Below, piece by piece: positions 26,081-35,135 of a stretch of DNA of 64,000 nt (positions are counted from its first letter, which is position 1; the number at the start of each line of letters is the position of its first letter). Source of the DNA: Prevotella sp. (GTDB lineage Bacteria > Bacteroidota > Bacteroidia > Bacteroidales > Dysgonomonadaceae); assembly GCA_031271965.1 (NCBI GenBank), contig JAISUS010000028.1:248001-312000 (forward strand), given 5' to 3'. The notes beneath the pieces were generated by a model. That model had not been told where the DNA came from and did no database searches. It saw only the letters and a program-made list of their open reading frames with translations. The position numbers and the translations under genes are program-made.

Positions 26081-26842
26081 ATGCAATTATATAAAAAAAT
26101 AGTTTGGAGCATTATTCTTTGTATCTCTACAACAGGAATAAAAGCCCAAACGGATATTGGATATTTTTCACACAAAATAGTAGCAGGATACAATATTGGA
26201 GCTACATTACCCAATAATCTCCCTAGAGAAGTACGCTCTATAGATGCTTACTGGCCGCAATTTACTCCTCAATTAGGGTATAATGTTTCATATCGTTTTG
26301 CAGAAAGGTGGTCGACAGAAAGCGGTATTGCCTTAGACTTAAAAGGCATGGGGGTACGAGATAAAGTTAAGTATATGTATACTGACGTGAATATGGATGG
26401 AAACAATATTAAAGGTTATTTCACCGGACGCAACGAAACCGAAGTTAAAATTACGTACGTAACTGTTCCAATACGTATTTCTTATCATTTAAATGATACA
26501 TGGTGCTTAAAACTTGGAGCCTATGCATCGTATCGTTACAGCTCTGAGTTTTCCGGAACAGTTTGGAATGGTTATTTAAGAAAAACAGAAGATAAAGACA
26601 TTATTAACAGTGAATTGATAAACATTGAGGAAAAAGATGTTGCTGTTTTCAATTTTGGAAAGGAACTGAGAACTTTCGATTTTGGACTTTCTACAGGATT
26701 CGAACATCGGTTTAACAAAAAGTTCGGTATATATACCGAAGCCACTTACAGTTTCACACCAATCTTTCCGAAGAGTTTTGCGGGAGTAGATATGGAAATG
26801 CGAAATATATACATAACAGTAGGCATGACTTATAAGATATAA
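26081..26842 (+). CDS. Outer-membrane beta-barrel protein (PorT/OmpA-barrel-like)
   Basis: A 253-residue protein with a signal peptide ending IKAQ, followed by alternating amphipathic strands rich in Tyr/Gly/Phe typical of an 8-10-strand outer-membrane barrel (LGYNVSYRFAERWSTESGIAL, VPIRISYHLNDTWCLKLG, GLSTGFEHRFNKKFGIY, ITVGMTYKI). It belongs to the generic 'porin family/outer membrane beta-barrel' group of Bacteroidota. Function is unknown; co-transcription with the PCMD lipoprotein suggests a joint surface role. Confidence 0.75.
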   Translation: MQLYKKIVWSIILCISTTGIKAQTDIGYFSHKIVAGYNIGATLPNNLPREVRSIDAYWPQFTPQLGYNVSYRFAERWSTESGIALDLKGMGVRDKVKYMYTDVNMDGNNIKGYFTGRNETEVKITYVTVPIRISYHLNDTWCLKLGAYASYRYSSEFSGTVWNGYLRKTEDKDIINSELINIEEKDVAVFNFGKELRTFDFGLSTGFEHRFNKKFGIYTEATYSFTPIFPKSFAGVDMEMRNIYITVGMTYKI

Positions 26843-26852
26843 GAGAATAGCA

Positions 26853-26880
26853 GAGGGGGATGTTGTCCCCCTCGTTTATT
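26853..26880 (+). terminator. Rho-independent terminator after the barrel gene
   Basis: Perfect 8-bp G+C-rich stem GAGGGGGA / TCCCCCTC with a 5-nt loop, followed by GTTTATTTT. Confidence 0.82.
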
Positions 26881-27012
26881 TTGATGTTCTTCAAATTAAA
26901 TCAACTTAGCCTATTCTCAAGAAATTGCCATTTGCATCGAACTCTAATTCAATTAAGAAACCGACAAGAAATTGAGAGAGAACTTAAAATAATATAAAGA
27001 AAAAACAAGCCT

Positions 27013-27043
27013 TTGATTGCATCTGCTCTTTTTATTATTTTTG
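27013..27043 (+). promoter_or_regulatory. Promoter of the GH109-type gene
   Basis: TTTG ending at 27015, a 20-nt spacer and TATTTTTG at 27036-27043: a full Bacteroidota promoter, 25 nt before the start codon. Confidence 0.6.
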
Positions 27044-27068
27044 TATAAGAGACACTTAAATATAACCA

Positions 27069-28361
27069 ATGATAAAAACTCAATTACCCCCTCGTCGCGA
27101 AGGACAAAAGAATGTATTAAGATTAACTTGTGAACCACTGAAAACTGTACGTGTCGGGATGATAGGTTTGGGTGTGAGAGCCACAAAGGCAATCAATCGT
27201 TTTATGTACTTGGATGGTGTCAAAATCAAGGCGTTATGTGATATTATACCTTCAAATATAGAACATTCCCAGAGCATCTTATTTAATTATAATCACAAAA
27301 AAGCTGACGAATATACTGATAAAGAGGGGTGGAAACTGCTCTGCCAAAGGCCAGATATTGATCTTGTTTATATTAGCACAGACTGGTTAACTCATGCTCC
27401 GATGGCTGTATATGCCATGCAACATGGAAAGCATGTCGCATTGGAAGTTCCTGCTGCAACTACATTAGCAGAATGTTGGCAACTGGTCGATACAGCCGAA
27501 CAAACCCAAAGACACTGTATGATGCTTGAAAATTGTTGTTACGATTCATTTGAACTTAACACCCTTCATATGGCACAACAAGGAGTTTTTGGAGAGATAT
27601 TACATGTCGAGGGTGCATACATACATGATCTTAGGGAAAGAGTATTATCAAATGAGTTTGGGAAAAGGCATCCTTCCAACTGGCAAACTATGTACAATGT
27701 ACAACATACAGGTAATCCTTATCCGACACATGGTCTCGGTCCTGTTTGTCAATTATTGAATATCCATAGGGGAGATAAAATGAACTATCTGGTATCAATG
27801 TCTACCAAACAATATGGAATGAAACAATATGCTCAAGAAAAGTTTGGCCCGGATTCCTTGGAAGCATCGTTGGATTATAGGCTTGGCGATATGAACAGTA
27901 CCCTTATCAGAACGCAAAAAGGAAAAACCATACTGGTGCAGCATAATATTTCCAATCCACGCCCATATACCCGCATACATCTGATAAACGGATCCAATGG
28001 CTATGCACAAAAATATCCTGTAGAAAGAATAGCTTTGTATCCTGATTCGGAGAATGTATTGAATGAAAAACAAATGTCAGAGTTATTACAAAAATACGAA
28101 CATCCGTTTTTAAAGAAAATGGGTAGGAAAGCAATCGAAATCTGTGGAGAAAGAGCCCGCGACTTTTTAATGGATTATAGATTAATTTATTGTTTGCAAA
28201 ATGGATTGCCACTCGATCAGGATGTTTATGATGCTGTTGAATGGTCTTGTTTGGTAGAACTCACCGAAATGTCAGTATTGAATGGCTCTATGCCTGTTGA
28301 AATCCCCGATTTTACAAGAGGCGACTGGGATAAAGTTCAGGAGCTTAGTTTCGCAGAATAA
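27069..28361 (+). CDS. GH109-type Gfo/Idh/MocA family protein (alpha-N-acetylgalactosaminidase-like)
   Basis: A 430-residue NAD-binding protein of the Gfo/Idh/MocA fold. The Rossmann motif VGMIGLGVRATKAI is at ~30-43. ENCCYDSFEL (~153), GEILHVEGAYIHDL and NPYPTHGLGPVCQLLNIHRGD (~212-233) match the GH109 group, which removes alpha-linked GalNAc through an NAD-dependent oxidation/elimination mechanism. Many GH109 enzymes carry an export signal, whereas this one starts MIKTQLPPRREGQ with no signal peptide, so it should act in the cytosol. It is monocistronic with its own promoter and converges on a tricorn-protease gene across a bidirectional terminator. An oxidoreductase with another sugar substrate is the alternative. 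Confidence 0.82.
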   Translation: MIKTQLPPRREGQKNVLRLTCEPLKTVRVGMIGLGVRATKAINRFMYLDGVKIKALCDIIPSNIEHSQSILFNYNHKKADEYTDKEGWKLLCQRPDIDLVYISTDWLTHAPMAVYAMQHGKHVALEVPAATTLAECWQLVDTAEQTQRHCMMLENCCYDSFELNTLHMAQQGVFGEILHVEGAYIHDLRERVLSNEFGKRHPSNWQTMYNVQHTGNPYPTHGLGPVCQLLNIHRGDKMNYLVSMSTKQYGMKQYAQEKFGPDSLEASLDYRLGDMNSTLIRTQKGKTILVQHNISNPRPYTRIHLINGSNGYAQKYPVERIALYPDSENVLNEKQMSELLQKYEHPFLKKMGRKAIEICGERARDFLMDYRLIYCLQNGLPLDQDVYDAVEWSCLVELTEMSVLNGSMPVEIPDFTRGDWDKVQELSFAE

Positions 28362-28382
28362 TCTTTCATAAATAGAATAAAG

Positions 28383-28405
28383 AAGGAGCTAATATTTAGC
28401 TCCTT
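28383..28405. terminator. Bidirectional terminator between convergent genes
   Basis: Perfect 10-bp stem AAGGAGCTAA / TTAGCTCCTT with a 3-nt loop between the GH109-type gene (+) and the tricorn-like gene (-), with T-rich DNA to the right and A-rich DNA to the left. Confidence 0.75.
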
Positions 28406-28414
28406 TACTTTGTT

Positions 28415-31400
28415 TTATTTTCCTTTTAAAAGCTCTTCCACAGCCCGCTCCAGTTGCAAGTCTTTCCCTGCTAAAGCAGACGCCGGATCGTTGTAAATTT
28501 CTATATCCGGTTGAAGTTCCTGATTTTCGAGGTACTGACCACGCATATCCTTTACAGCTACCTGAGGAATACCAAAGACAATACTCGAATCTATCTGAGA
28601 TTCCCACCATACAGCGGTCATGGTACCCGGGATAGGAGTTCCGATAAGCTTACCTATTTTCAGTTCCTTATATAACCAAGGGAATCCATGTGCATTTGAA
28701 TAATTATCTTCACAAACCAATACTGCCGAAGGTTTTGTCCACTTATTGTACGGATCGCTACCGATATACTGTCCCCGAGGCTCAAATCGTTGATATTCTT
28801 TACCACTCAATAAAGTAACCAGATCGTCATGCAGCCATCCACCACCGTTGTGACGTGTATCTATAATTACAGCATCCTTATTGCGACAACGCCCCAATAA
28901 TTCCGAATATACTTCACGGAAGCTTTGACTATCCATACCGCGTACATGCACATAGCCAATGCGCCCATTGGATAATTTATCCACCATTAAGCGGCGTTGT
29001 TCTATCCAGCGTTTATACAGAAGATAGTTTTGTTCGCCATACGATATTGGCTTTATCCACTCTTCTTGTTCTGTGCCCGATTCTGACGTTTTAAAAGTTA
29101 GTAATACTTTTTTCCCGGCTTTACCTGCAAGTAATGGGTAGTAATCTTTTCCTTTTTCAATTGCTTTACCGTCTATTTTAAGGATGATACTTCCTACATT
29201 TATTTTTGTGTTGGCGGTTGTCAAAGGACCTTGATTTATTATTTCTTTAATCTTTAATCCATCTTCTTTATATTCATTGTCATAAAATGCGCCTAAGGAA
29301 GCAGTAGGCATAGAAGATCCCGATGTAAAATATCTGGCACCCGTATGTGACCCATTCAGCTCTCCTAACATCTCAGAGAGCATCTCAGCAAAGTCATAAT
29401 TATTGTTGATATGCGGCAGAAATCTCTGATATGTTGTTTTATAATAGTCCCAATCTATTCCATGCAAATCTTTTACATAGAATTTGTCTTTCACTTGTTT
29501 CCATGCATGGTCAAAGATATAGCTTCGTTCAGCTTCCGGCTGATATTCAAATTGAGCATTTATTGCAATAGGTGTCACTTTCCCATCTTCCATATTGATT
29601 TTCTTAATCTGTCCACCACCCAGCATAATTATATTCTTACCAATACTATCTGTATTTAATTTGCCTGCTCCTGATGATTTTACTAATATTTTAGATGATT
29701 TGTCTTTTAGGTCGTACACCCATAAATCATAATCTTTCTCGAATCTCGTTAAGTAATATAATTTATCACCTTTTTCATTTAATATGGCATCAGCCAGAGA
29801 AGATGAATTAGGGGTAAGACGAATTACCCAGTCTTTTCTATTATCCAGATTGAATATTAAAGGTTTTACTTCTTTCTTTTTATCAGTATCTGATTTATCA
29901 TCTTTCTTATTTTTCTTACCCTTTACACCTTTTTCGTCTTCGGATTTTTTATTTTTCTTTTCCAGCTCTTCCAACAAAGCCAATTCTTCTTTGTTCATTC
30001 TGAACTTGTCATAAGCTTCTCTGTCGAAGAACATAATATAAGCATCCATATATGAACCCCAACTGCCATGACTTCTATATCCGGCCTGATCTGAAAACCA
30101 AAGCATTGCTTTTCCATCCAAAGCAAAGCTACCATTAGCATCAGTATAACCGCTTTCTGTCAGATTGGTAAGTTCTCCGCTTCCATCAGCTTTTATTAAA
30201 GCTACGTCTACATTATTCCATCCACCGATACCTATATATTTGGTCAGTAACCATTTGCTATCTGGCGACCATTTAAACCATTGATCCCCGTCTGCATACG
30301 AATAGTTATATTTACCATCCAAAATTATTCTCGTAGCCTTATCTTTTATATTTAATACCCGAATAGTCGTTCTGTCCTCCAAGTATGCAATTTCTTTTCC
30401 ATCAGGAGAATATACCGGCTGGAACGATGCTAATGTAGAATTAGTTAACTGTTCCTCTTTAAATTCCTGAGCATACAGAAAAGAGTTATCATCCTTTCTA
30501 GTCAGGGATGTCTGATATATATTCCATAAACCATTCCTTTCAGAAGCGTAAACAATAGAACGTCCGTCAGGGCTAAAAGATGCATCGCGTTCTTGTTCCG
30601 GAGTATTTGTTATACGCCGGGTTGTACCATACTCTACAGATGCGACAAATATATCTCCACGAATAATGAAAACGATTTCTTTGCCATTAGGAGATACAGA
30701 CATTTCTCCTGCTCCGGATGAGAAATTGATGTATTTGAGTTTATTTTCCTGATTATCTGTAATGATCTGAATATCTACCTTTTTAGGTTGCTGCCCTTTA
30801 TCCATCACATATATTTCCCCGTCATAAGAAAAACATAAGGTCTCTTGCTTACTCGACGTCAGAAATCGTACTGGATTATTTTTAAAGTTAGTAAGCTTCA
30901 TTCCCTTAGAAGAATCAATTCCCCTTTTATACACGTTGAAAGAGCCGTCTTCTTCACTCAGGTAATAATAGTCTTGTCCATTAGCCGCCCAAACTGGATT
31001 CCGATCTTCACCTTTAAACGAAGTAAGTTTTTTATATGCTTTGCCTGCACCCAGTTCGCATATCCAGATATCGCGTGTGATAGACGACTGGTGATGCTTG
31101 CGCCAAGGATCTTCATACCCTTTTTTGTCGTGATACAGAATTTTCTTTCCGGTAGGATCAATAGACATATCTTCCATTGTCAATGAAGAAAATAATGATG
31201 GTTGTCCGCCTGAAATACTTATCATATATACTTGCGGATATAGCGAAGATGGAAATTCTCCGTCTTCGCTATCAGGAAGAATACTTGCCTGATATAATAT
31301 ATGTTCAGCATCTTTAAAAATAACAGGATATTCGTTTGCAGCATGTGTTGTTAGTCGCTTAGGAATACCACCTTCCGAAGACATGATGAAGACATCGAAC

Positions 31401-31660
31401 CCTCCCTCCCGGTCTGAAGCAAAAGCTATACTTTTTCCGTCGGGAGACCATACCGGCCGAGTATCATGTCCCGGATGTGTTGTTAGCTGCAATGCCCGTC
31501 CTCCGGCAGCAGAGACTTTATAAATATCTCCTTTGTAACAAAATGCAATCTGACTGCCATCAGGTGATATAGCACTATAGCGTAGCCACAAAGGGGGATT
31601 TTGCGCCTTTATCCCACTTAAACAAAACAGAAAAAAGACAATCAATAAATAGTTTCTCAT
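28415..31660 (-). CDS. Tricorn-like S41 family peptidase with PD40 beta-propellers, exported
   Basis: A 1081-residue exported protease homologue (signal peptide ends IKAQ). Two propeller regions of PD40/TolB-like repeats (~25-290 and ~330-600) show repeated SPDGxxIAF motifs such as SPDGSQIAFCYKGDIY. A strongly charged Lys/Glu/Asp linker (~550-600) interrupts the second. A PDZ-like domain (~770-870) and the S41 core (~880-1060) follow: GRIGYVHVRGM, DAVIIDTRHNGGGW and EDNYSNAHGF, whose Ser (~987) is the expected nucleophile. Tricorn proteases degrade oligopeptides; Bacteroidota versions are periplasmic. It lies 141 nt downstream of the glycosyltransferase operon, separated by a terminator, so it is probably transcribed alone. 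Confidence 0.9.
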   Translation of the reverse strand: MRNYLLIVFFLFCLSGIKAQNPPLWLRYSAISPDGSQIAFCYKGDIYKVSAAGGRALQLTTHPGHDTRPVWSPDGKSIAFASDREGGFDVFIMSSEGGIPKRLTTHAANEYPVIFKDAEHILYQASILPDSEDGEFPSSLYPQVYMISISGGQPSLFSSLTMEDMSIDPTGKKILYHDKKGYEDPWRKHHQSSITRDIWICELGAGKAYKKLTSFKGEDRNPVWAANGQDYYYLSEEDGSFNVYKRGIDSSKGMKLTNFKNNPVRFLTSSKQETLCFSYDGEIYVMDKGQQPKKVDIQIITDNQENKLKYINFSSGAGEMSVSPNGKEIVFIIRGDIFVASVEYGTTRRITNTPEQERDASFSPDGRSIVYASERNGLWNIYQTSLTRKDDNSFLYAQEFKEEQLTNSTLASFQPVYSPDGKEIAYLEDRTTIRVLNIKDKATRIILDGKYNYSYADGDQWFKWSPDSKWLLTKYIGIGGWNNVDVALIKADGSGELTNLTESGYTDANGSFALDGKAMLWFSDQAGYRSHGSWGSYMDAYIMFFDREAYDKFRMNKEELALLEELEKKNKKSEDEKGVKGKKNKKDDKSDTDKKKEVKPLIFNLDNRKDWVIRLTPNSSSLADAILNEKGDKLYYLTRFEKDYDLWVYDLKDKSSKILVKSSGAGKLNTDSIGKNIIMLGGGQIKKINMEDGKVTPIAINAQFEYQPEAERSYIFDHAWKQVKDKFYVKDLHGIDWDYYKTTYQRFLPHINNNYDFAEMLSEMLGELNGSHTGARYFTSGSSMPTASLGAFYDNEYKEDGLKIKEIINQGPLTTANTKINVGSIILKIDGKAIEKGKDYYPLLAGKAGKKVLLTFKTSESGTEQEEWIKPISYGEQNYLLYKRWIEQRRLMVDKLSNGRIGYVHVRGMDSQSFREVYSELLGRCRNKDAVIIDTRHNGGGWLHDDLVTLLSGKEYQRFEPRGQYIGSDPYNKWTKPSAVLVCEDNYSNAHGFPWLYKELKIGKLIGTPIPGTMTAVWWESQIDSSIVFGIPQVAVKDMRGQYLENQELQPDIEIYNDPASALAGKDLQLERAVEELLKGK

Positions 31661-31732
31661 AATAAGTTTATATTAATTAGATAGATACCTTGATTTCCAA
31701 ATTTCAAATATAGTGATATACTGACTTATATG

Positions 31733-31778
31733 GTATAAAAAACGGAGAAAGTTATACAAAGTATATCGATCTCCGTTT
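31733..31778 (-). terminator. Terminator of the glycosyltransferase operon
   Basis: On the minus strand AAACGGAGA (31778-31770) pairs with TCTCCGTTT (31748-31740), with an inner TATAC/GTATA stem and a T run continuing into TTTATA. Confidence 0.65.
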
Positions 31779-31800
31779 GTTCATTGTATATCTTACAGTT

Positions 31801-32847
31801 CTATATTAAATTATTTACTTTATCAATAATTATCTGAGGTTCGATATCCATACATTCGTAGATATTCGGATTAACACATGGTATTTCTCCCCAGAAAGAA
31901 CAAGGCCTGCAACTTAACTGCTTCTGAACAGCATGTTCTTCTTTTTCATTAACAGGATAAAATCCCAGACGAGGATCTCCCGGCCCCCATATTGAAACGA
32001 CAGGTGTTCCTACAAATGCAGCTAAATGCATATTAGCAGAGTCCATAGATACGACCGTTTTACAAGCAGAAATTATAGAGATTTCCTCGTCAAATGATAA
32101 TTTATTTATTAAAGACTTAATTCCGGGATAACGTTCTTTCCATTCATCTGCTTTATGCTTTTCTTGCTCGCCTCCACCAAGTATAACAATTTGTACATCT
32201 TCTCGATGATTATGGTAATATTCAATAACCTTTTCCATTTTATCCAAAGGATACATCTTCGCATTGATCCGGGAAAAAGGAGCAATTCCTATCAAAGTTC
32301 CCGTACTGTCTAATCCTACTGATTGCAAAACTCTATTTTGCCGTTCAGGAGCAGTGTAATATGAAAGGTCAAATTCATTATTCAGATTATAATAATCTAG
32401 CCGAGATAAGATGCTGATATACATTTTAAATAATGTAAGATCATCTTTATTCTGTAATCTTTTCTTTGATAAAAAATCTGAAAAATCTATCCTTGTAACC
32501 TTACTTCCTTTTGCTGATAAAATTTTATCTAATTGAACATCAAATGTCCCATCTTGTAAAATAGCTACTTTATCATATTTTTTTGAGAAAAAAAACTTAG
32601 CTAACAGCTTATATCGATGGTATAGGTGAACCAACCCCCTTAAAGGAATATTCTGTTTTCTGTATACCATAGGATAAAGCGAAATATTGGAAGGCATTTG
32701 CTTAAAAATCCCGGAAAATTTGGGATTAGTCAATACTGTAAATTCGTCTTCGGGATATTGCTTCGCCAAAGAATTCAGTATCGGAAGCAAGATCAACACA
32801 TCTCCTATCTGAGAATATCTTACAATAAGGGTTTTTGCCATATTCAA
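31801..32847 (-). CDS. Glycosyltransferase family 9 (heptosyltransferase-like)
   Basis: A 348-residue cytosolic GT-B enzyme. The N-terminal domain has RYSQIGDVLILLPIL, the GT9 opening motif. The C-terminal domain has IGIAPFSRINAKMYPLDKME and SMDSANMHLAAFVGTPVVSIWGPGDPRLGFYP, which form the ADP-sugar site of LPS heptosyltransferases. A CRPC...C cluster follows near the end. It probably adds heptose or a related sugar to the LPS core or a surface glycan. The start overlaps the upstream galactofuranosyltransferase-like gene by 4 nt, so the two act in the same pathway. Confidence 0.88.
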   Translation of the reverse strand: MNMAKTLIVRYSQIGDVLILLPILNSLAKQYPEDEFTVLTNPKFSGIFKQMPSNISLYPMVYRKQNIPLRGLVHLYHRYKLLAKFFFSKKYDKVAILQDGTFDVQLDKILSAKGSKVTRIDFSDFLSKKRLQNKDDLTLFKMYISILSRLDYYNLNNEFDLSYYTAPERQNRVLQSVGLDSTGTLIGIAPFSRINAKMYPLDKMEKVIEYYHNHREDVQIVILGGGEQEKHKADEWKERYPGIKSLINKLSFDEEISIISACKTVVSMDSANMHLAAFVGTPVVSIWGPGDPRLGFYPVNEKEEHAVQKQLSCRPCSFWGEIPCVNPNIYECMDIEPQIIIDKVNNLI

Positions 32848-33893
32848 TTATTCATTAAATATTTTTCAGCTTCAAAATACGCAGTTTTAAAATGATATCC
32901 ATTTTCGAGTTTCTTACTTATTTCTATGGCATTGTTCTTCATTACATCATACTCTTCTTGAGATATTTTGGGGAGAATTTCATCGAGCTGATTTAACGAA
33001 TCAACACAGATGCCTACATTATTTTCTCTTACAAAGTCGGCAAATGCGGCTTGCGACCATGATATAACAGGAATATGACATCTCATGTATGTACATGGTT
33101 TATGCGAAGTTGTCAATTTTAAATATTCACCATATGCTCCATCTATTTCCCAAATGGAATTACCATACCAAACCAAGCCCCAATCGCCTGTCGTTGTTTT
33201 TATTATATCATCGGTAGGAACAAAACCTACTCCATGAATTTTATCGTCATTTATAAGCTGCCCTTCCGAAAACTTTGTACCATAAATAGTATATTTATAG
33301 TTTTGTGGTGGATATTCTTTATCCAACATATACATAAAATCGTGTAACCCAGGTTTTAAATTCCCGGCATAAATTACTTCGATAGGATTTGAAAGTTTTG
33401 TTTTCTCAATAGGTTCTGTATCAGGCGAATCTGATAACACATCCCATAAATGAAATATACCGATAGGCATTTTATAATCCTGATCCTGTAACTCTTGTTT
33501 CATCTGTTTGTTGACAACAAGCAAATAGTTATTCTTCGACAATTTCTTTTTTTCCTGTTTCCGCGTTACTCTTTTTCTCCGATAATACCCAAAATCGTAG
33601 ATTAGAGTAATTAGTTTAGCACCTTTGAAGTGTGCAATATTGCATATAAATGAATAATATTTCTTGAAAGGGTAGAAGAGTACCAGATTATCGCCTTTCT
33701 TCAGATTCCATAATCCCACTATCACGCTACGCAACGTATATAAAAATCCAAGTATTTTATTTTTCGTAAAAGTAGGTTGACAGCCGATGTTAAGAAATCC
33801 CATATCGTCCATAATACGTTCCATATCTCTCTTGCCCTTTGTTCCTCCATTAGAAAGTCCCGGATAGTTTTTTGATATATATACTCTTCGCAT
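32844..33893 (-). CDS. Glycosyltransferase resembling beta-1,6-galactofuranosyltransferase WbbI
   Basis: A 349-residue protein without a signal peptide. The C-terminal half, with EVIYAGNLKPG, WGLVWYGNSIWEIDGAYGEYLKL, IPVISWSQAAFADFVRENNVGICV, lines up from memory with E. coli WbbI, which transfers galactofuranose in O-antigen synthesis (VIYAGNL, GLIWDGDSVETCSGAFGDYLKF, LPVFIWDKAALADFIVDN). The N-terminal half is more diverged. It probably uses UDP-Galf or another nucleotide sugar at the inner face of the inner membrane for a surface glycan. It overlaps the GT9 gene by 4 nt. No UDP-galactopyranose mutase gene is in the window. Confidence 0.72.
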   Translation of the reverse strand: MRRVYISKNYPGLSNGGTKGKRDMERIMDDMGFLNIGCQPTFTKNKILGFLYTLRSVIVGLWNLKKGDNLVLFYPFKKYYSFICNIAHFKGAKLITLIYDFGYYRRKRVTRKQEKKKLSKNNYLLVVNKQMKQELQDQDYKMPIGIFHLWDVLSDSPDTEPIEKTKLSNPIEVIYAGNLKPGLHDFMYMLDKEYPPQNYKYTIYGTKFSEGQLINDDKIHGVGFVPTDDIIKTTTGDWGLVWYGNSIWEIDGAYGEYLKLTTSHKPCTYMRCHIPVISWSQAAFADFVRENNVGICVDSLNQLDEILPKISQEEYDVMKNNAIEISKKLENGYHFKTAYFEAEKYLMNN

Positions 33894-33982
33894 CCTGTTC
33901 TATGTATATTGATTTTTTAAGAAACAAAGTTAAAGAAATAAACTCAATGAAGATACTGTATTCATCAGATTTGTTAACCTTA

Positions 33983-34017
33983 TAAAAAGAAGAGGTTTAC
34001 CCATTTAGGGTAAACCT
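33983..34017 (-). terminator. Terminator of the ilv operon
   Basis: Perfect 10-bp stem AGGTTTACCC / GGGTAAACCT (33993-34002 and 34008-34017) with a 5-nt loop. On the minus strand it is followed by CTTCTTTTTATA, 28 nt after the ilvC stop. Confidence 0.8.
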
Positions 34018-34044
34018 CCTTATATAATATAACTCTTTGTCTGA

Positions 34045-35091
34045 TTAATTATTCTCAGGTCTTAGCTTTCTAACCACAGCACCTGTGCGCCACATTTCAC
34101 TTTCGCGAAGAGCTTTCAACTCTTCCTCTAGTTTTTCACGGTAATCAGGTTTTGAATTCGTGTCGATAGAGCGTTGTGCCTCATTACCATTAGCTACTTC
34201 CGAATATAATTTGGCAAAAACGGGTTTCGTAGCATCGTGGAAAGGAGTCATCCAATCAAGTGCACCACGTTGTGCTGTTGTAGAGCAGTTGGCATACATC
34301 CAATCCATTCCCTTTTCAGCAAACAATGGCATCAAAGACTGAGTAAGCTCTTCTACCGTTTCGTTGAATGCTTCCGACGGAGAGTGTCCGTTTTCACGCA
34401 ACACTTCATACTGCGCCAAAAGAATTCCCTGAATTGCTCCCATCAGTGTACCACGTTCTCCTGTGAGGTCAGAATACACCTCACGTTTGAAATTTGTTTC
34501 AAACAAATATCCTGAACCTACACCGATACCCAACGAAACAGTTCTTTCGAATGCACGTCCTGTTGCATCTTGGAAAATGGCATAACTTGAGTTTAGGCCA
34601 CGTCCTTCAAGGAACATACGGCGAAGGCTAGTACCCGAACCTTTAGGGGCAACAAGAATAACGTCAATATCAGCCGGAGGAATTATACCTGTACGTTCCT
34701 TGTATGTGATACCAAATCCGTGAGAGAAATATAAAGCTTTACCTGCTGTAAGATATGGTTTCAGGCGAGGCCATACTTCTATCTGAGCGGCATCGGATAG
34801 TAAATACTGAATAATAGTTCCTTTTTTAGCAGCTTCTTCAATATCGAAAAGTGTTTCTCCCGGAACCCAACCGTCAGCAATAGCCTTATCCCATGTTTTG
34901 CCACCTTTACGTTGGCCAATAATAACATTAAATCCATTGTCGCGAAGATTCAATGCCTGCCCAGGGCCTTGTACTCCATATCCAATTACAGCAATTGTTT
35001 CATTTTTTAATACCTCTCTTGCTTTTTCCAACGGAAATTCTTCACGAGTAACTACATTTTCTACTACTCCTCCAAAATTCATTTCTGCCAT
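34045..35091 (-). CDS. ilvC: Ketol-acid reductoisomerase IlvC
   Basis: IlvC rearranges and reduces acetolactate/acetohydroxybutyrate to the dihydroxy acids for valine and isoleucine, using NAD(P)H and Mg. The 348-residue protein has the Rossmann motif AVIGYGVQGPGQALNLRD (~31-48) and cofactor loop GQRKGGKTWD. VAPKGSGTSLRRMF and the knotted helical domain carry the acidic metal ligands (DLTGERGTLMGA, EAFNETVEE). It is the last gene of the ilv operon, 44 nt after the thioesterase gene, and ends at a strong terminator. Confidence 0.96.
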   Translation of the reverse strand: MAEMNFGGVVENVVTREEFPLEKAREVLKNETIAVIGYGVQGPGQALNLRDNGFNVIIGQRKGGKTWDKAIADGWVPGETLFDIEEAAKKGTIIQYLLSDAAQIEVWPRLKPYLTAGKALYFSHGFGITYKERTGIIPPADIDVILVAPKGSGTSLRRMFLEGRGLNSSYAIFQDATGRAFERTVSLGIGVGSGYLFETNFKREVYSDLTGERGTLMGAIQGILLAQYEVLRENGHSPSEAFNETVEELTQSLMPLFAEKGMDWMYANCSTTAQRGALDWMTPFHDATKPVFAKLYSEVANGNEAQRSIDTNSKPDYREKLEEELKALRESEMWRTGAVVRKLRPENN

Positions 35092-35135
35092 TTTATTCTT
35101 CTTTTATTGATTTTAAAATAAGTATTATAATTAAT

